Shown: positions 20,117 to 30,340, counted from the first letter of the stretch. The stretch: DNA of 64,000 nucleotides from Bubalus kerabau (GCF_029407905.1 NC_073628.1:51605501-51669500); one strand, 5' to 3'. Notes: generated from the sequence alone by a model not told the origin. Numbers and translations are program-made.

Positions 20117-20279
20117 ATAGGTAAATCTTACCGAGAAGATGTATATGACCTCTTTCCCGGGACATTCCAAACCATTGAACTGTTTGCAGATCACCCAGGG
20201 ACGTGGTTGTTACATTGTCATGTGTCTGACCATATTCATGCTGGCATGGAGACAACCTACACAGTCCTTCGAAACATAG
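20117..20279 (+). CDS. HEPHL1: HEPHL1 coding exon with the HCH...H...M copper site
   Basis: The exon has acceptor TTCTACCTGCAG and donor ACATAG|GTACTG. It starts in phase 0 and ends after the first base of a codon. It encodes IGKSYREDVYDLFPGTFQTI, then GTWLLHCHVSDHIHAGMETTYTVLRNI. HCHVSDHIHAGM is the ferroxidase signature: the Cys, the last His and the Met bind type-1 copper, and the flanking His residues bind the trinuclear cluster. With HTIHYH from the previous exon, all expected ligands of the C-terminal copper centre are present. This supports a working ferroxidase that oxidises Fe2+ for loading onto transferrin. It lies 1.6 kb from the 5' end of the antisense L1. Confidence 0.96.
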
Positions 20280-20729
20280 GTACTGTTTTCTGTCTGTGAT
20301 GCCAGCTGATAGTACCAGGCTTCCTGTAGACTTTGAAAACAGGAAGCATGAAGGCCTCCAAGGAGCTCAGAGTCAAGTAAGAGAGACAGACCTGTAACTG
20401 TAGTAGACTATGGTATATGCCAAGATAAAGTACAGGGTACAGGGTTCAGTGACAGCAGCAGGGGGCAATGATTAACAGGCTGGGGGACATGAACCCAGGT
20501 TCCACAGGTGGATATCTTAATAGGTGAGCAGAAGTTTGCAGGGTGGATGGGGTAAGAACAGCATGTATGCTGGTACAAAATAGGCACAGTGACTATCCAA
20601 TAAAGACTTACAGATACTGATAGGATCAAGTCTTTGTTGGTGAAATGACTTAACTCTGGAAACAACTCAGGTAGTGAAAAGAATCTGCTTCTATTGTTTA
20701 TAAACCATCACATTGTCTTCTTTGTCCAG

Positions 20730-20795
20730 ACAACAGGATTCCATACTCCACCAAGTCTCCTTCCGGAGGTGCATCCGGATCCGCGCCCTCTAACG
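20730..20795 (+). CDS. HEPHL1: HEPHL1 small coding exon, juxtamembrane stalk
   Basis: This 66-bp exon has acceptor TCTTTGTCCAG and donor AACG|GTAAAG, with phase 1 at both ends. It encodes DNRIPYSTKSPSGGASGSAP followed by SN. It is a Ser/Gly/Pro-rich linker between the last cupredoxin domain and the membrane span. As a symmetric exon it could be skipped without a frameshift. Confidence 0.85.
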
Positions 20796-20884
20796 GTAAA
20801 GATGCCCGCCCTGACCCTGTAGTCAATGGTCGGGATTTACTCCGCAGGGAAAGAGCCCTGACGGCTCGCCTTTCTTTTGCACAG

Positions 20885-21084
20885 AACCCGGCGAGGAGCA
20901 GCTCTACTTCTTTGGCCAGAGTCTGGATCCCAGAGGAGCACGAGCAGCCTTGGTCATTCTCTTCGTCCTCGGCCTCCTCCTTCTGGTCCTCTCGGTGATC
21001 CTCTCGCTCAAGCTGTGCTCCGTGAGGCCGCGAGCTGCGTACCAGGAGGTCCAGTCCTGCGCGCTCCCCACCGACGCCCTGTGA
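20885..21084 (+). CDS. HEPHL1: HEPHL1 last coding exon: transmembrane helix and cytoplasmic tail
   Basis: The exon has acceptor CTTTTGCACAG, enters in phase 1, and stops at TGA 21082-21084. It encodes EPGEEQLYFFGQSLDPRGAR, a hydrophobic helix AALVILFVLGLLLLVLSVIL, then SLKLCSVRPRAAYQEVQSCALPTDAL. The single C-terminal membrane span separates hephaestin-type proteins from soluble ceruloplasmin. The Lys and Arg residues after the helix place the tail in the cytoplasm and the enzyme outside the cell. The six exons give about 298 residues of a protein of roughly 1,160. Confidence 0.93.
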
Positions 21085-22045
21085 CCCCCGTGTCCCCGGC
21101 AGGGAGACGGAACAGGGCACCGCTCCCCGAGGACCCTGCCGCCGCTTCCCGGGTCAGCCTCCGATCCTCTGGAACACAGTCAAAGCAATGTGCTTTTCTT
21201 TCTTTATTTTTAAAGGGGCTGTGAATAATCCTCAGGTATAAAATAGAAATAGAAGAGTGGGCGTGACTGAGAAAGCAGACCCAGTCTGTTCTCTGAATGA
21301 GCTCGTCGAAGTGCGAAGACCCTCTAAAAGATACCTTTGTTTTCCATCTTTCATAATTCTTAGACGGTGCTTCCTTACCATCAAAGTCTCTATAGATGGA
21401 CAGTTTCGGGAAAGAGTTACACTGCCTCAGACATCTAACTGGAATGGCACTGATTTTTCATCTCTGTTATGCAAGATGCTTCCTTTAGTGCTTCCAGGAA
21501 AAATAACTTTCTGGGGTGTCCCTGAAAATGTCTAAATCAGTATCTGCTGATAAAATTTGATCAAATGACTTTTTTGGAGGCTTTAGCCAGCTCCCCTGGC
21601 CTTTTCCCTTTTAATATATATAGCCTGTGCACTGTTTGCTACAAGAAGCAAAGTTATATGCATTTTTTAAAAATACTGTTTTTATGCAAACCTGTAGAGA
21701 TACTTGAATGTTTACACTGAGTTGAATGTTTACAACTCACTTCATTTATACATTTTTTACAATATGTTTCTGTGGCAATGTTTGTATTTTCAAAGATCAA
21801 TCAAAGAATTTGTATTTCAGAATGTGGAGGGCTGGAATCTGAAATAGCAGGCTAGATTCTCCCACTGTGAGTCAAGACACTCCCTGAGAGTTTAGTGGAA
21901 GCTTCTAAGGGGAGGGAAACTTGGCAGGAGGGAAACTTTGCAGGAAGCAAGCCGGGCCTTGACTCTTGAGCCTGATTTTTCACTGTTAGGAGGATCTTTC
22001 CCAGGCTCCATCTTTTATGAAATAAAGACAGTGTCATCATGTGAA
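21085..22045 (+). other. HEPHL1: HEPHL1 3'UTR (probable) with AATAAA at 22021
   Basis: Sequence after the stop lacks interspersed repeats for about 950 bp, unlike the flanks. It contains an AATAAA at 22021-22026 followed by the GT-containing stretch GACAGTGTCATCATGTG, a plausible polyadenylation site. Other AATAAA motifs near 22217 and 22823 are alternatives. The end point is inferred. Confidence 0.5.
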
Positions 22046-22878
22046 AAACACCAGAAGGAATTCATCAATGCAGCTGACTGGCTGGGAGGAGAAAGACATA
22101 GTCTTTGATGGGAAGAGGAAAGAAAAGGCTAATAAAAGAGAGTCCCGGTAGCAAATTTTTTAACCAATAAATCAACTTTGAGATATATTTTTATAATTTT
22201 CAAGTCTCAAATGCCAAATAAAATATTGAACAACTAAACTCAACCCATTAAGAGGCAATCCATACTCTGTATATGTATGCCTCAGCTCTAGGTGTAAGAT
22301 TGATAAAAGTAACATTGTTTATTACTAGACTGAGAAATTGCCCTTAGCCCACACTGCTGCGAGATGGGGGCTGTTAGTACATCTGCCTTAGCAGTGGGTT
22401 ACCGGGCTGTCCAAGTGAACAAGTAGGACCTAATAAATACTGGTGGAGGGACCTTTCATACTGTCTTATCTTCATCTTGGTGAAGGGAAATGGGCAATTT
22501 GATAGAAGCTATAGTCTTACATAAACAGGATGCAAATGCTAATAGTTCTGTTCATGGTTTGCTTGAATGTCATATCAAATATGATACCCAAGGATCTGAA
22601 TTCCAGACTGCTAACCACTGATAATGTGATTTTTAGTATGTGCTTACAGTTTTCAGACATGTGTAGGCTATATAATTTCATAATATTAATCATGATAAAT
22701 GCCTTATTTATAACTGACCTAGAAAACAAATTATTTAGTTGTAAGTCTTTTCCTTTTCTCTTAGCTTATTTTTTTAATGAAAATGAAACCACAAAGTAGT
22801 TTGATTATACCATTTCTCTTTTTAATAAAGTTTCATGTATCATAAAGATAGCTGTTTACAGTTTTTTTTCAATGCCCT
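22046..22878. other. Intergenic sequence, no feature recognised
   Basis: It is A/T-rich sequence with AATAAA motifs near 22217 and 22823 that could serve as later HEPHL1 poly(A) signals. I see no coding exon or mobile element. Confidence 0.5.
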
Positions 22879-22889
22879 ACCTGAGGTCT

Positions 22890-23443
22890 GCTGCTACTGC
22901 TAAGTTGCTTCAGTTGTGTCCGACTCTGTGTGGCCCCACAGATGGCAGCCCACCAGGCTCCGCCGTCCCTGGGATTCTCCAGGCAAGGACACTGGAGTGG
23001 GTTGCCATTTCCTTCTCCAATGCATGAAAGTGAAAAGTGAAAGTGAAGTCGCTCAGTCGTGTCTGACTTTTCGCGACCCCAAGGACTGCAGCCCACCAGA
23101 CTCCTCCATCCATGGGATTTTCCAGGCAAGAATACTGGAGTGGGTTGCCATTGCCTATCAAATATTTGCTGCTGCTATTGCTAAGTCACTTCAGTCGTGT
23201 CCGACTCTGTGCGACCCCATAGACGGCAGCCGACCAGGCTCCCCCGTCCCTGGGAGTCTCCAGGCAAGAACACTGGAGTGGGTTGCCATTTCCTTCTCCA
23301 GTGCATGAAAGTGAAAAGTGAAAGGGAAGTCGATCAGTCGTGTCTGACTCTGAGCGACCCCATGGACTGGAACCTACTAGGCTCCTTTGTCCATGGGATT
23401 TTCCAGGCAAGAGTACTGGAGTGGGGTGCCATTGCCTTCTCCG
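22890..23443 (-). mobile_element. Two tandem Bov-A2 SINEs inside one target-site duplication
   Basis: Minus-strand Bov-A2 copies at 22890-23157 and 23168-23443 are separated by a short linker (ATCAAATATTT). The whole block is flanked by the 11-bp repeat ACCTGAGGTCT at 22879-22889 and 23444-23454. It is therefore one tetrameric insertion or a second SINE landing in the first one's tail. Confidence 0.9.
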
Positions 23444-23584
23444 ACCTGAGGTCTAGTAATAGGTAAATTTTTTACCTGGAGCAGGCAATTAGTTAAAGGA
23501 GAATTATTTTTTAGATATTTAGCAACTATCCTAGTTATGCTCGTTAGAGGACATGAAAAGTGACAATATATGTATACAGATAAC

Positions 23585-23794
23585 GTTGTTGTTGTTTAGT
23601 TGTTAGGTTGTGTCTGACTCTTACAATCGCATGGAATGTAGCCTGCCAGCCTCCTCTGTCCATGGAATTTCAAGCAAAAATACTGGAGTGGGTTGCCATT
23701 TCCTACTGCAAGGGATCTTCCCAACTCAGGGATTAAACCCATTTCTCCTGCGTTGACAGGCAGAATCTGTACCATTGAGCCACCTGGGAAGCCC
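23585..23794 (-). mobile_element. Bov-tA SINE with target-site duplication
   Basis: A reverse Bov-tA ends GAGCCACCTGGGAAGCCC. It is flanked by ACAGATAAC at 23576-23584 and 23795-23803. Confidence 0.92.
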
Positions 23795-23804
23795 ACAGAT
23801 AACA

Positions 23805-24520
23805 CGACTCTCACCAAGTATTGTTTTCTCAGAGGTACTACACTTCTTCATGCTCAGCCTCACTCTGCTGAGAAAATCAATCACATTTATACATGTCTTT
23901 TCCTCTTGTTACAACAGAAGATGTGTGCCTGCTCCTGGCAGGGCCAGTCTTTCCCTGGACTCTGGAGACTGCATCCCTTCTTGCTTTCTCAAGAACTTAA
24001 TTCCCTCAGTCATCTGTTTTCCCTCCTGCACGAAGTTATCAGCAATACCTTCCATTAAAAACAGACAGCAAACAAACAGTCACTGTCTTTAACTCCATAA
24101 CCTGCTCCAACACAGGTCCTCTGTTCCCTTGATAGCAGAACTGAAAGTGCTGTCCACACTTGTCTCTGTCTCCTCACCCGATGCATGCCTCCACCCGTTC
24201 CAAAGGTTTCCCTTCCAGAGGGCCCTGCCCAACTCTGCACCCCAGTCTGCTGTTATCAAAACCATCACGACTATAATGATAACGGAAATGCTTCCACGTT
24301 CTGTGGCATATTCCCAGTCTTTATCTTACTTAACCTCTCAGTAACACTTGGTAGCTCCTTCCTTCTGGATACCCTCTAGTTCCCTGGCTCCATAACATGG
24401 CCTGCCAACCTTCCTTCTTCCACAGCAGCTATTTCCTTTTAGCCTCTTGCGAGTTCCTTCTCCTCCCTCTGACTTACATCTTAGCATGCCTCCCAACTTG
24501 AACTGGGCCCTTTTCTTCAT
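23805..24520. other. Intergenic sequence, no feature recognised
   Basis: It is unique-looking, pyrimidine-rich sequence. No exon with splice sites, RNA gene or repeat could be supported. Confidence 0.5.
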
Positions 24521-24524
24521 TCGG

Positions 24525-25155
24525 CCCTCCGGGGTGGGCTGAATAGTATAGCCAAAGATTCCAGGTCCCACTCCCTGAACCTGTGAATGTTATCGTGTAC
24601 AGCAAAAAGACTTTGCAGCTATGATTGTTACAAATCTTGAGATAGGAAGTTTATATCGGATTACCCAGATTGGCCCTAAATGTAACCACAGTGTTCTTAT
24701 GGGGCTTCCCAGGTGGCACAGTGGTAAATAATCTGCCTGCTGATGCAAGAGACATGGGTTTGATCCTCGGGATCAGGAAGATCCCCTGAAAGAGAAAATG
24801 TGGCAACCCACTCCAGTATTCTTGGCTGGGAAATCCCATGGACAGAGGAGCCTGATGGGCTACAGTCCATGGGGTTGGGAAGAGTTGGACACAAAAGAGT
24901 GACTGAATATGCATGCAAGTACGGTGTTTGTATAAAAAAAGATGAGGGAGCTATGGGACACATGAAGGAAGGTGCTATGCTGCTGGCTTTGGAGATGCAG
25001 GAATGCTTTCTCAAGGCTGGAAAAGGCAAAGGACCGGATTCTCCCCTCGAGCCTCTGGACGCCTGCTGGCACCTTGACTTTATTGCAGTGAAACTGATTT
25101 CGAACTTCAGATTTCCAGAACTGTTGAAAAATAAATGTGGGACTGTTGAAAAATA
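24525..25155 (+). repeat. Old mammalian repeat (LTR- or DNA-type), interrupted by a SINE
   Basis: GGGTGGGCTGAATAGTATAG, GAACCTGTGAATGTTATCGT and, after the Bov-tA at 24698-24912, GGCTGGAAAAGGCAAAGGAC are ordered blocks of a widespread ancient mammalian repeat. I cannot assign the exact family. Confidence 0.55.
24698..24912 (+). mobile_element. Bov-tA SINE
   Basis: The head GGGGCTTCCCAGGTGGCACA is followed by a BovA body ending in GTTGGACACAAAAGAGTGAC. It is inserted in the older repeat around it. Confidence 0.9.
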
Positions 25156-25157
25156 AA

Positions 25158-25335
25158 CAACCCTGGTGGTCTAGTGGTTAAGAATCTGCCTTCCAACGTA
25201 GGGGACTCAGGTTCGATCCCTGACTGGGGATCTACGATCCTACATGCTGAGGGGTAACTAAGCCTGAAACATGCAACTAGAGAGGCCTGCTGTACTGCCG
25301 TGAGGACCCAGAGCAGACAAAGAGATGAAAGATAA
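25158..25335 (+). mobile_element. CHR-type (tRNA-Glu-derived) SINE
   Basis: CCCTGGTGGTCTAGTGGTTA and GGTTCGATCCC are the A- and B-box-containing head of cetartiodactyl CHR SINEs. A degraded body follows. Confidence 0.8.
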
Positions 25336-25554
25336 ACGTGTGCCACCAAGTCAGCGTTAGTTTGTTATACCCCCTCCATAGGTTATTTCACTCATCTTCC
25401 CGGATCTGAAAATCATCTTTATGCTAATATATTCAAAATGTATTTCTTCCTAGGCTGCAGACTCCAAACCCTGCTTGAGCAGATCATGGAGGCAGTCCCT
25501 GTCGCTTCTGTCCCTCTAAGCACAGTCCACACAGCCGCAACAGTGCTCCTCCAA

Positions 25555-26085
25555 ATCCGATCAGATCACTTAACCTGGTAAATTTCCTTTACTGTCTTTT
25601 GGTTTCACTTCTAACAATATCCAAATGCCCTACCTTCATCTATAAAACTCAGACTGATTTGGCTGCCCATGATGGCCACATCTCCAGCTTTACCTCTGAC
25701 TCCTCTCTGTTTCAACTTTCCTGTGCCCTGCTAGTTCCTTCTTGCCTCAGGACCTTTGCACACACTGCTTTCTGTGCCTGGAATGCTCTTTCTTTCCAGC
25801 ACCCTCATCCTCTTTCCTAGTTCAGATGTAAGCTCCCCAGACTGCCCTCTCTAAAGTGGACCCCTCCCAAGTTATTTCCAATTTCTATTATTTTCTTTAG
25901 TTGCCCTAATCCTGGGACATATCCATCTTACCTGTTAGTTTGACTTTTCTCTGTCTCCTTGAAATCTAGGCTCCATGGAAACAAGGACCTCAGACCTGTT
26001 TTGCTCACTGCTGCACCCCAGCACGGACCACAGTACAGATACACAATAGTTGCTCAGCAAATATTACTTACAGAAATAAATGAAT
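25555..26085 (+). repeat. L2 LINE, 3' part
   Basis: CAGGACCTTTGCACACACTG, CTGCCTGGAATGCTC-like sequence and a GTTGCTCAGCAAATATTACT end are the ordered landmarks of the L2 3' region. It is ancient, and small open frames in it are remnants. Confidence 0.75.
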
Positions 26086-26289
26086 ATATAAACAGAACAG
26101 ACCATGTAGTGGGCTTAACTTTCTTGACTTTGACTATTTTGGTCACAAAAGATTTCATATCCAAATGTCAAGGGTCTCTAACAAACAAAACAATGGTTTT
26201 GGGACCATAGCTATGAGGCCCACAGCTGTTTTGGCTTCCTTCTAACAAATGACACTGGAGTAAGGAGAGGGGAAAGGGAGGCTTTAGAG

Positions 26290-26412
26290 GAGGTGAAGTC
26301 GCTCAGTCGTGTCTGTCTCTTTGCAACCCCAAGGACTATAGCCTATCAGGCTCTTCCATCCATGTGGTTTTCCAGGTAAGAGTACTGGAGTGGGTTGCCA
26401 TTTCCTTCTCCA
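26290..26412 (-). mobile_element. BovA monomer SINE
   Basis: GTGAAGTCGCTCAGTCGTGT to GCCATTTCCTTCTCCAG is a single reverse BovA unit. Confidence 0.85.
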
Positions 26413-26437
26413 GAGGAGGATGTGTTATTTAATCCCT

Positions 26438-26705
26438 GCTGCTGCTGAGTCGCTTCAGTCGTGTCCGACTCTGTGTGACCCCATAGATGGCAGCCCACCA
26501 GGCTCCCCTATCCCTGGGATTCTGCAGGCAAGAACACTGGAGTGGGTTGCCATTTCCTTCTCCAATGCATGAAAGTGAAAAGTGAAAGTGAAGTCTCTCA
26601 GTCGTGCCGGACTCTTAGTGACCCCATGGACTGCAGCCTACCAGGCTCCTCCACCCATGGGATTTTCCAGGCAATAGTACTGGATTGGGTTGCCATTGCC
26701 TTCTC
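26438..26705 (-). mobile_element. Bov-A2 SINE with target-site duplication
   Basis: This is a complete dimeric element starting GCTGCTGCTGAGTCGCTTC. It is flanked by the 12-bp repeat TATTTAATCCCT at 26426-26437 and 26706-26717. Confidence 0.95.
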
Positions 26706-26794
26706 TATTTAATCCCTAAATGCACCTTATAGCAATAAAGGGGGAGACAAACACTAAATCAATGGACAGTTAAACACATACTTGTTGAACTGTA

Positions 26795-28425
26795 ATTGAA
26801 GCAGAAGATACTAAGAAGAGGTGGCAAGAATACACAGAAGAGCTGTACAAAAAAGATCTTCATGACCTAAATAATCACGATGGTGTGATCATTCAACCTA
26901 GAGCCAGACATCCTGGAATGTGAAGTCAAGTGGGCCTTAGAAAGCATCACTACGAACAAAGCTAGTGGAGGTGATGGAATTCCTGTTGAGCTATTTCAAA
27001 TCCTGAAAGATGATGCTGTGAAAGTGTTGCACTCAATATGCCAGCGAATTTGGAAAACTCAGCAGTGACCACAGGACTGGAAAAGGTCAGTTTTCATTCC
27101 AATCCCAAAGAAAGGCAATGCCAAAGAATGCTCAAACTACTGCACAACTGCACTCATCTCACACACTAGTAAAGTAATGCTCAAAATTCTCCAAGCCAGG
27201 CTTCAGCAATACATGAACTGTGAACTTCCAGATGTTCAAGCTGGTTTTAGAAAAGGCAGAGGATCCAGAGATCAAATTGCCAACATCCGCTGGATCATGG
27301 AAAAAGCAAGAGAGTTCCAGAAAAACATCTATTTTTGCTTTATTGACTATGCCAAAGCCTTTGACTGTGTGGATCACAATAAACTGTGGAAAATTCTGAA
27401 AGAGATGGGAATACCAGACCACCTGACCTGCCTTTTGAGAAACCTACACACAGGTCAGGAAGCAACAGTTAGAACTGGACATGGAACAGCAGACTGGTTC
27501 CAACTAGGAAAAGGATTACATCAAGGCTGTATATTGTCACCCTGCTTATTTAACTTATATGCAGAGTACATCATGAGAAACGTTGGCCTGGATGAAGCAC
27601 AAGCTGGAATCAAGATTGCTGGGAAAAATATCAATAATCTCAGATATGCAGATGACACCACCCTTATGGCAGAAAGTGAAGAGGAACTGAAAAGCCTCTT
27701 GATGAAAGTGAAAAAGGACAGTGAAAAAGTTGGCTTAAAGCTCAGAATTCAGAAAACTAAGATCATGGCATCTGGTCCCATCACTTCATGGGAAATAAAT
27801 GGGGAAACAGTGGAAACAGTGTCAGACTTTATTTTTTGGGCTCCAAAATCACTGCAGATAGTGATTGCAGCCATGAAATTAAAAGACACTTACTCCTTGG
27901 AAGGAAAGTTATGACCAACCTAGATAGCATATTCAAAAGCAGAGACATTACTTTGCCAACAAGGGTCCGTCTAGTCAAGGCTATGGTTTTTCCAGTGGTC
28001 ATGTATGGATGTGAGAGTTGGACTGTGAAGAAAACTGAGCACCAAAGAATTGATGGTTTTGAACTGTGGTGTTGGAGAAGACTCTTGAGAGTCCCTTGGA
28101 CTTCAAGGAGATCCAACCAGTCCATCCTAAAGGAGATCAGTCCTGGGTGTTCATTGGAAGGACTGATGCTGAAGCTCCAATACTTTGGCCACTTCATACG
28201 AAGAGTTGATTCATTGGAAAAGACTCTGATGCTGGGAGGGATTGGGGGCAGGAGGAAAAGGGGACGACAGAGGATGAGATGGCTGGATGGCATCACCGAC
28301 TCTATGGACATGAGTTTGAGAAAACTCCGGGAGTTGGTGATGGATAGGGAGGCCTGGTGTGCTGCAGTTCATGGGGTCGCAAAGAGTCGGACACGACTGA
28401 GCGACTGAACTGAACTGAACTGAAT
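26795..28425 (+). mobile_element. BovB (RTE) LINE, 5'-truncated, 1.6 kb
   Basis: It carries the reverse-transcriptase and C-terminal half of BovB. It ends with the BovB 3' signature GGACACGACTGAGCGACTGA and a (CTGAA)n-like tail. The endonuclease half is absent. BovB entered ruminant ancestors by horizontal transfer, as is well established. Confidence 0.95.
27069..28408 (+). pseudogene. BovB reverse transcriptase remnant, stop and frameshift
   Basis: Open sequence after the in-frame TGA at 27066-27068 (where the family reads Trp in TQQWPQDW) encodes RT blocks in order: PIPKKGNAKECSNYCTTALI, DYAKAFDCVDHNKLW (motif A), HQGCILSPCLFNLYAEYIM (motif B) and LRYADDTTLMAESEEE (motif C, catalytic YADD). 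Near 27830, in a T-run, the frame shifts. The rest (LGSKITADSDCSHEIK to MDREAWCAAVHGVAKSRTRL) continues in another frame to 28408. Two lesions make it non-functional. Confidence 0.92.
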
Positions 28426-28459
28426 TGTGATTTTCATTAAGAAGGAAAAATAGAGGGGA

Positions 28460-28637
28460 ACAATAATAGATAATATGTACACAGCACTCATCAGTCGCCA
28501 GGCAATGTCCTAGGCACCTTATGTATATTAACTCTTTCGATCTTTACCTCAATCCTAAGCAGTATAATCACCTTACAGATGAAAACACTGAGGTACAGAG
28601 GGGGCATGTAACTTTCCCAAGGCCTACAGCTGGTATC
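28460..28637 (-). repeat. MIR SINE
   Basis: The ordered MIR core blocks CAGGCAATGTCCTAGGCACC, CTTACAGATGAAAACACTGA and ACTTTCCCAAGGCCTACAGC are present in antisense orientation. Confidence 0.8.
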
Positions 28638-28639
28638 AC

Positions 28640-29480
28640 AAGAGTATTTAACAAAAGTTAACAAAAATTAATCCTGTTTAGTGTTCACAAGGAAGACTCT
28701 CCAGGGGAAGTGACATCCAGCAGAACAGTCCAGGCAAAGAGGCTACTGTGGATGTGTTTTGGGGCAGGTGAAGGTCTGGAGAAGGCAAGAGCTGGCTAAG
28801 TTGAAGAACTGAAGGGAAAGTAGTGAAGCTGGTAAGGCAGGCAGTGGCCATGATAAACAATTTGAATTTTATCCTAAAAACAAGGTACACTTTAAGAAGG
28901 GGAGTGATAGCGTAAGACTGGAGCTTTTACAAGCTCCCTTTGGCAGCTGCTTGGGAGAAGGGCTTGGGGGCCTGCAGGGCCTCCTGTACGTGGTTAGGAG
29001 AGAGGATGGCAGCACAAGTGGAGGAAAATGATTAGATGTTCAATATTCAGGAGCGAGAAGCCAGAGAATTTGGAAATTGCTTAAGGGATCTGGGAGAGAC
29101 GGCACTGTTACACAGGGCAGTCCAGGTGTCTGGTTTGGGCGCATGGTCGGATGGCACTGCTTTGAGCAAGATGGGGAAGACTGGAGTTCAGGCCAAGAGG
29201 AGATGCGGGTTGTGTTCCTGGCCATTGTGTGGTCCTGGTCCCATGAGTCCCCTAAGCGGAGGGTCGTGCAGGCCATGGGACGAGGACTCCGAGGGCAGGG
29301 CTGGGTGGAGATGTACACAGGGCAGGTGAGCGCACACAGAAGAGGCTAGCCTGCACGGACCTGCCCGTGTACAAAAAGCAGAGACGGCAGCCCCGGCCCA
29401 AGGAGCCCTCCTCTTCAAAGGTCCTGCCAGCTCCAAGTGTTGCTGATCACAGCGTCTTTTGACTGTCTCTCAGCATCCCA
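28640..29480. other. Intergenic sequence upstream of the PANX1 CpG island
   Basis: It is a moderately GC-rich stretch with several open frames, none having codon conservation or splice sites I recognise. No mobile element is seen. Confidence 0.5.
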
Positions 29481-29953
29481 GACCGAGGCTCTCGCGGGCA
29501 AAGCGAGAGGCGAAGCACAGACCCCTGAGACCGAGTCAGGCGCAGGCTCACCACTCCGAGCCCGCACATCCCTGGCCGACAGTGTTCCTGCAAGAATTAA
29601 GCGCCCCCTCTCCCACGTTTGCTCGGTCTAACCCGCTCGATCGCCTTTTATGGCGCCCGTTGCTCTCTGAGGCCTTTGCACCACCTTTTGACCCGATCCC
29701 GCCAAGTAGAAATGCTGGGGGTGAGGCGTAAGGGGGCCGTCCGCTCTGCAGGGCGACAGGTCACTTTCGGAAGGGACTTCAAACTTCCCGGCGCCAGGAA
29801 GAGGAGGGGATGAGGGTGGGAGGGGCGCAAGGACTAGCCGAGGTGCCGCTCGCCCGGACGCCCCCTTCAGGGGTGGATCCCAGGGTTGCGGGCGCTGCCG
29901 CGCTCACCGCGCCCTCCGGCTCCCGGAAACGCCGCGCTCCCCCGAGGCTCCGG

Positions 29954-30046
29954 GAGAGCGCGCGGGGCGGGCGAGAGCGCGCGGGGCGGGCGAGAGCGCG
30001 CGGGGCGGGCGAGAGCGCGCGGGGCGGGCGAGAGCGCGCGGGGCGG
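29954..30046 (+). repeat. Five tandem 19-bp GC-box units in the PANX1 promoter
   Basis: The unit GAGAGCGCGCGGGGCGGGC is repeated at 29954, 29973, 29992, 30011 and 30030. The last copy diverges at its end. Each of the first four carries GGGGCGGGC, a consensus Sp1/KLF GC box, and GCGCGC. The array lies about 390-480 bp upstream of the PANX1 start codon. Confidence 0.95.
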
Positions 30047-30244
30047 CGGCAGCCGGGGCCTAGCGGCGGGGCTCGTGCTTTGTTTGGCCGCGGACTCTCG
30101 CCCTCGGGCGCGCGGCGGCGGCGCAGAGCCCGGGGACCTGCCGGGGTGGCTGCTCCCGGGCCTGCGGTGGAGGAACGGGCGCAACCCGGGCTCCAGTGCC
30201 CGCGGAGCAGCCCAGGGACACGCCAGGCCAGGCGCCGGGAGAAA

Positions 30245-30340
30245 ATGGCTGCGGCGCATCACGGTACAAAGACCGGCGGAATGTGGGAGCCACCGGGGAG
30301 CCAGCAAAGGGAAAGCGAAACCCGCGGGCTGGGCTGGTGA
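30245..30340 (+). CDS. Upstream ORF (31 codons) in the probable PANX1 5' leader
   Basis: The ATG at 30245 sits in GAAAATGG, with A at -3 and G at +4, a strong Kozak context. It encodes MAAAHHGTKTGGMWEPPGSQ plus eleven residues and stops at TGA, ending at 30340, 90 bp before the PANX1 ATG. If transcription starts upstream of 30245, ribosomes would meet this ORF first and PANX1 would depend on reinitiation or leaky scanning. No peptide function is claimed. Confidence 0.45.
   Translation: MAAAHHGTKTGGMWEPPGSQQRESETRGLGW

Noticed and set aside
22916..23466. Repeated peptides resembling SDSVQPHRRQPTRLP and CMKVKSESEVAQSCPT, seen here and at six or more other places
   Set aside because: They look like a protein family but are just translations of Bov-A2 and Bov-tA SINEs, present wherever those elements occur.
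27829..28311. 160-codon minus-strand open frame in BovB, with similar ones at 42334-42822 and 43735-44274
   Set aside because: It is the antisense of the BovB C-terminal coding region and recurs in every copy for that reason.
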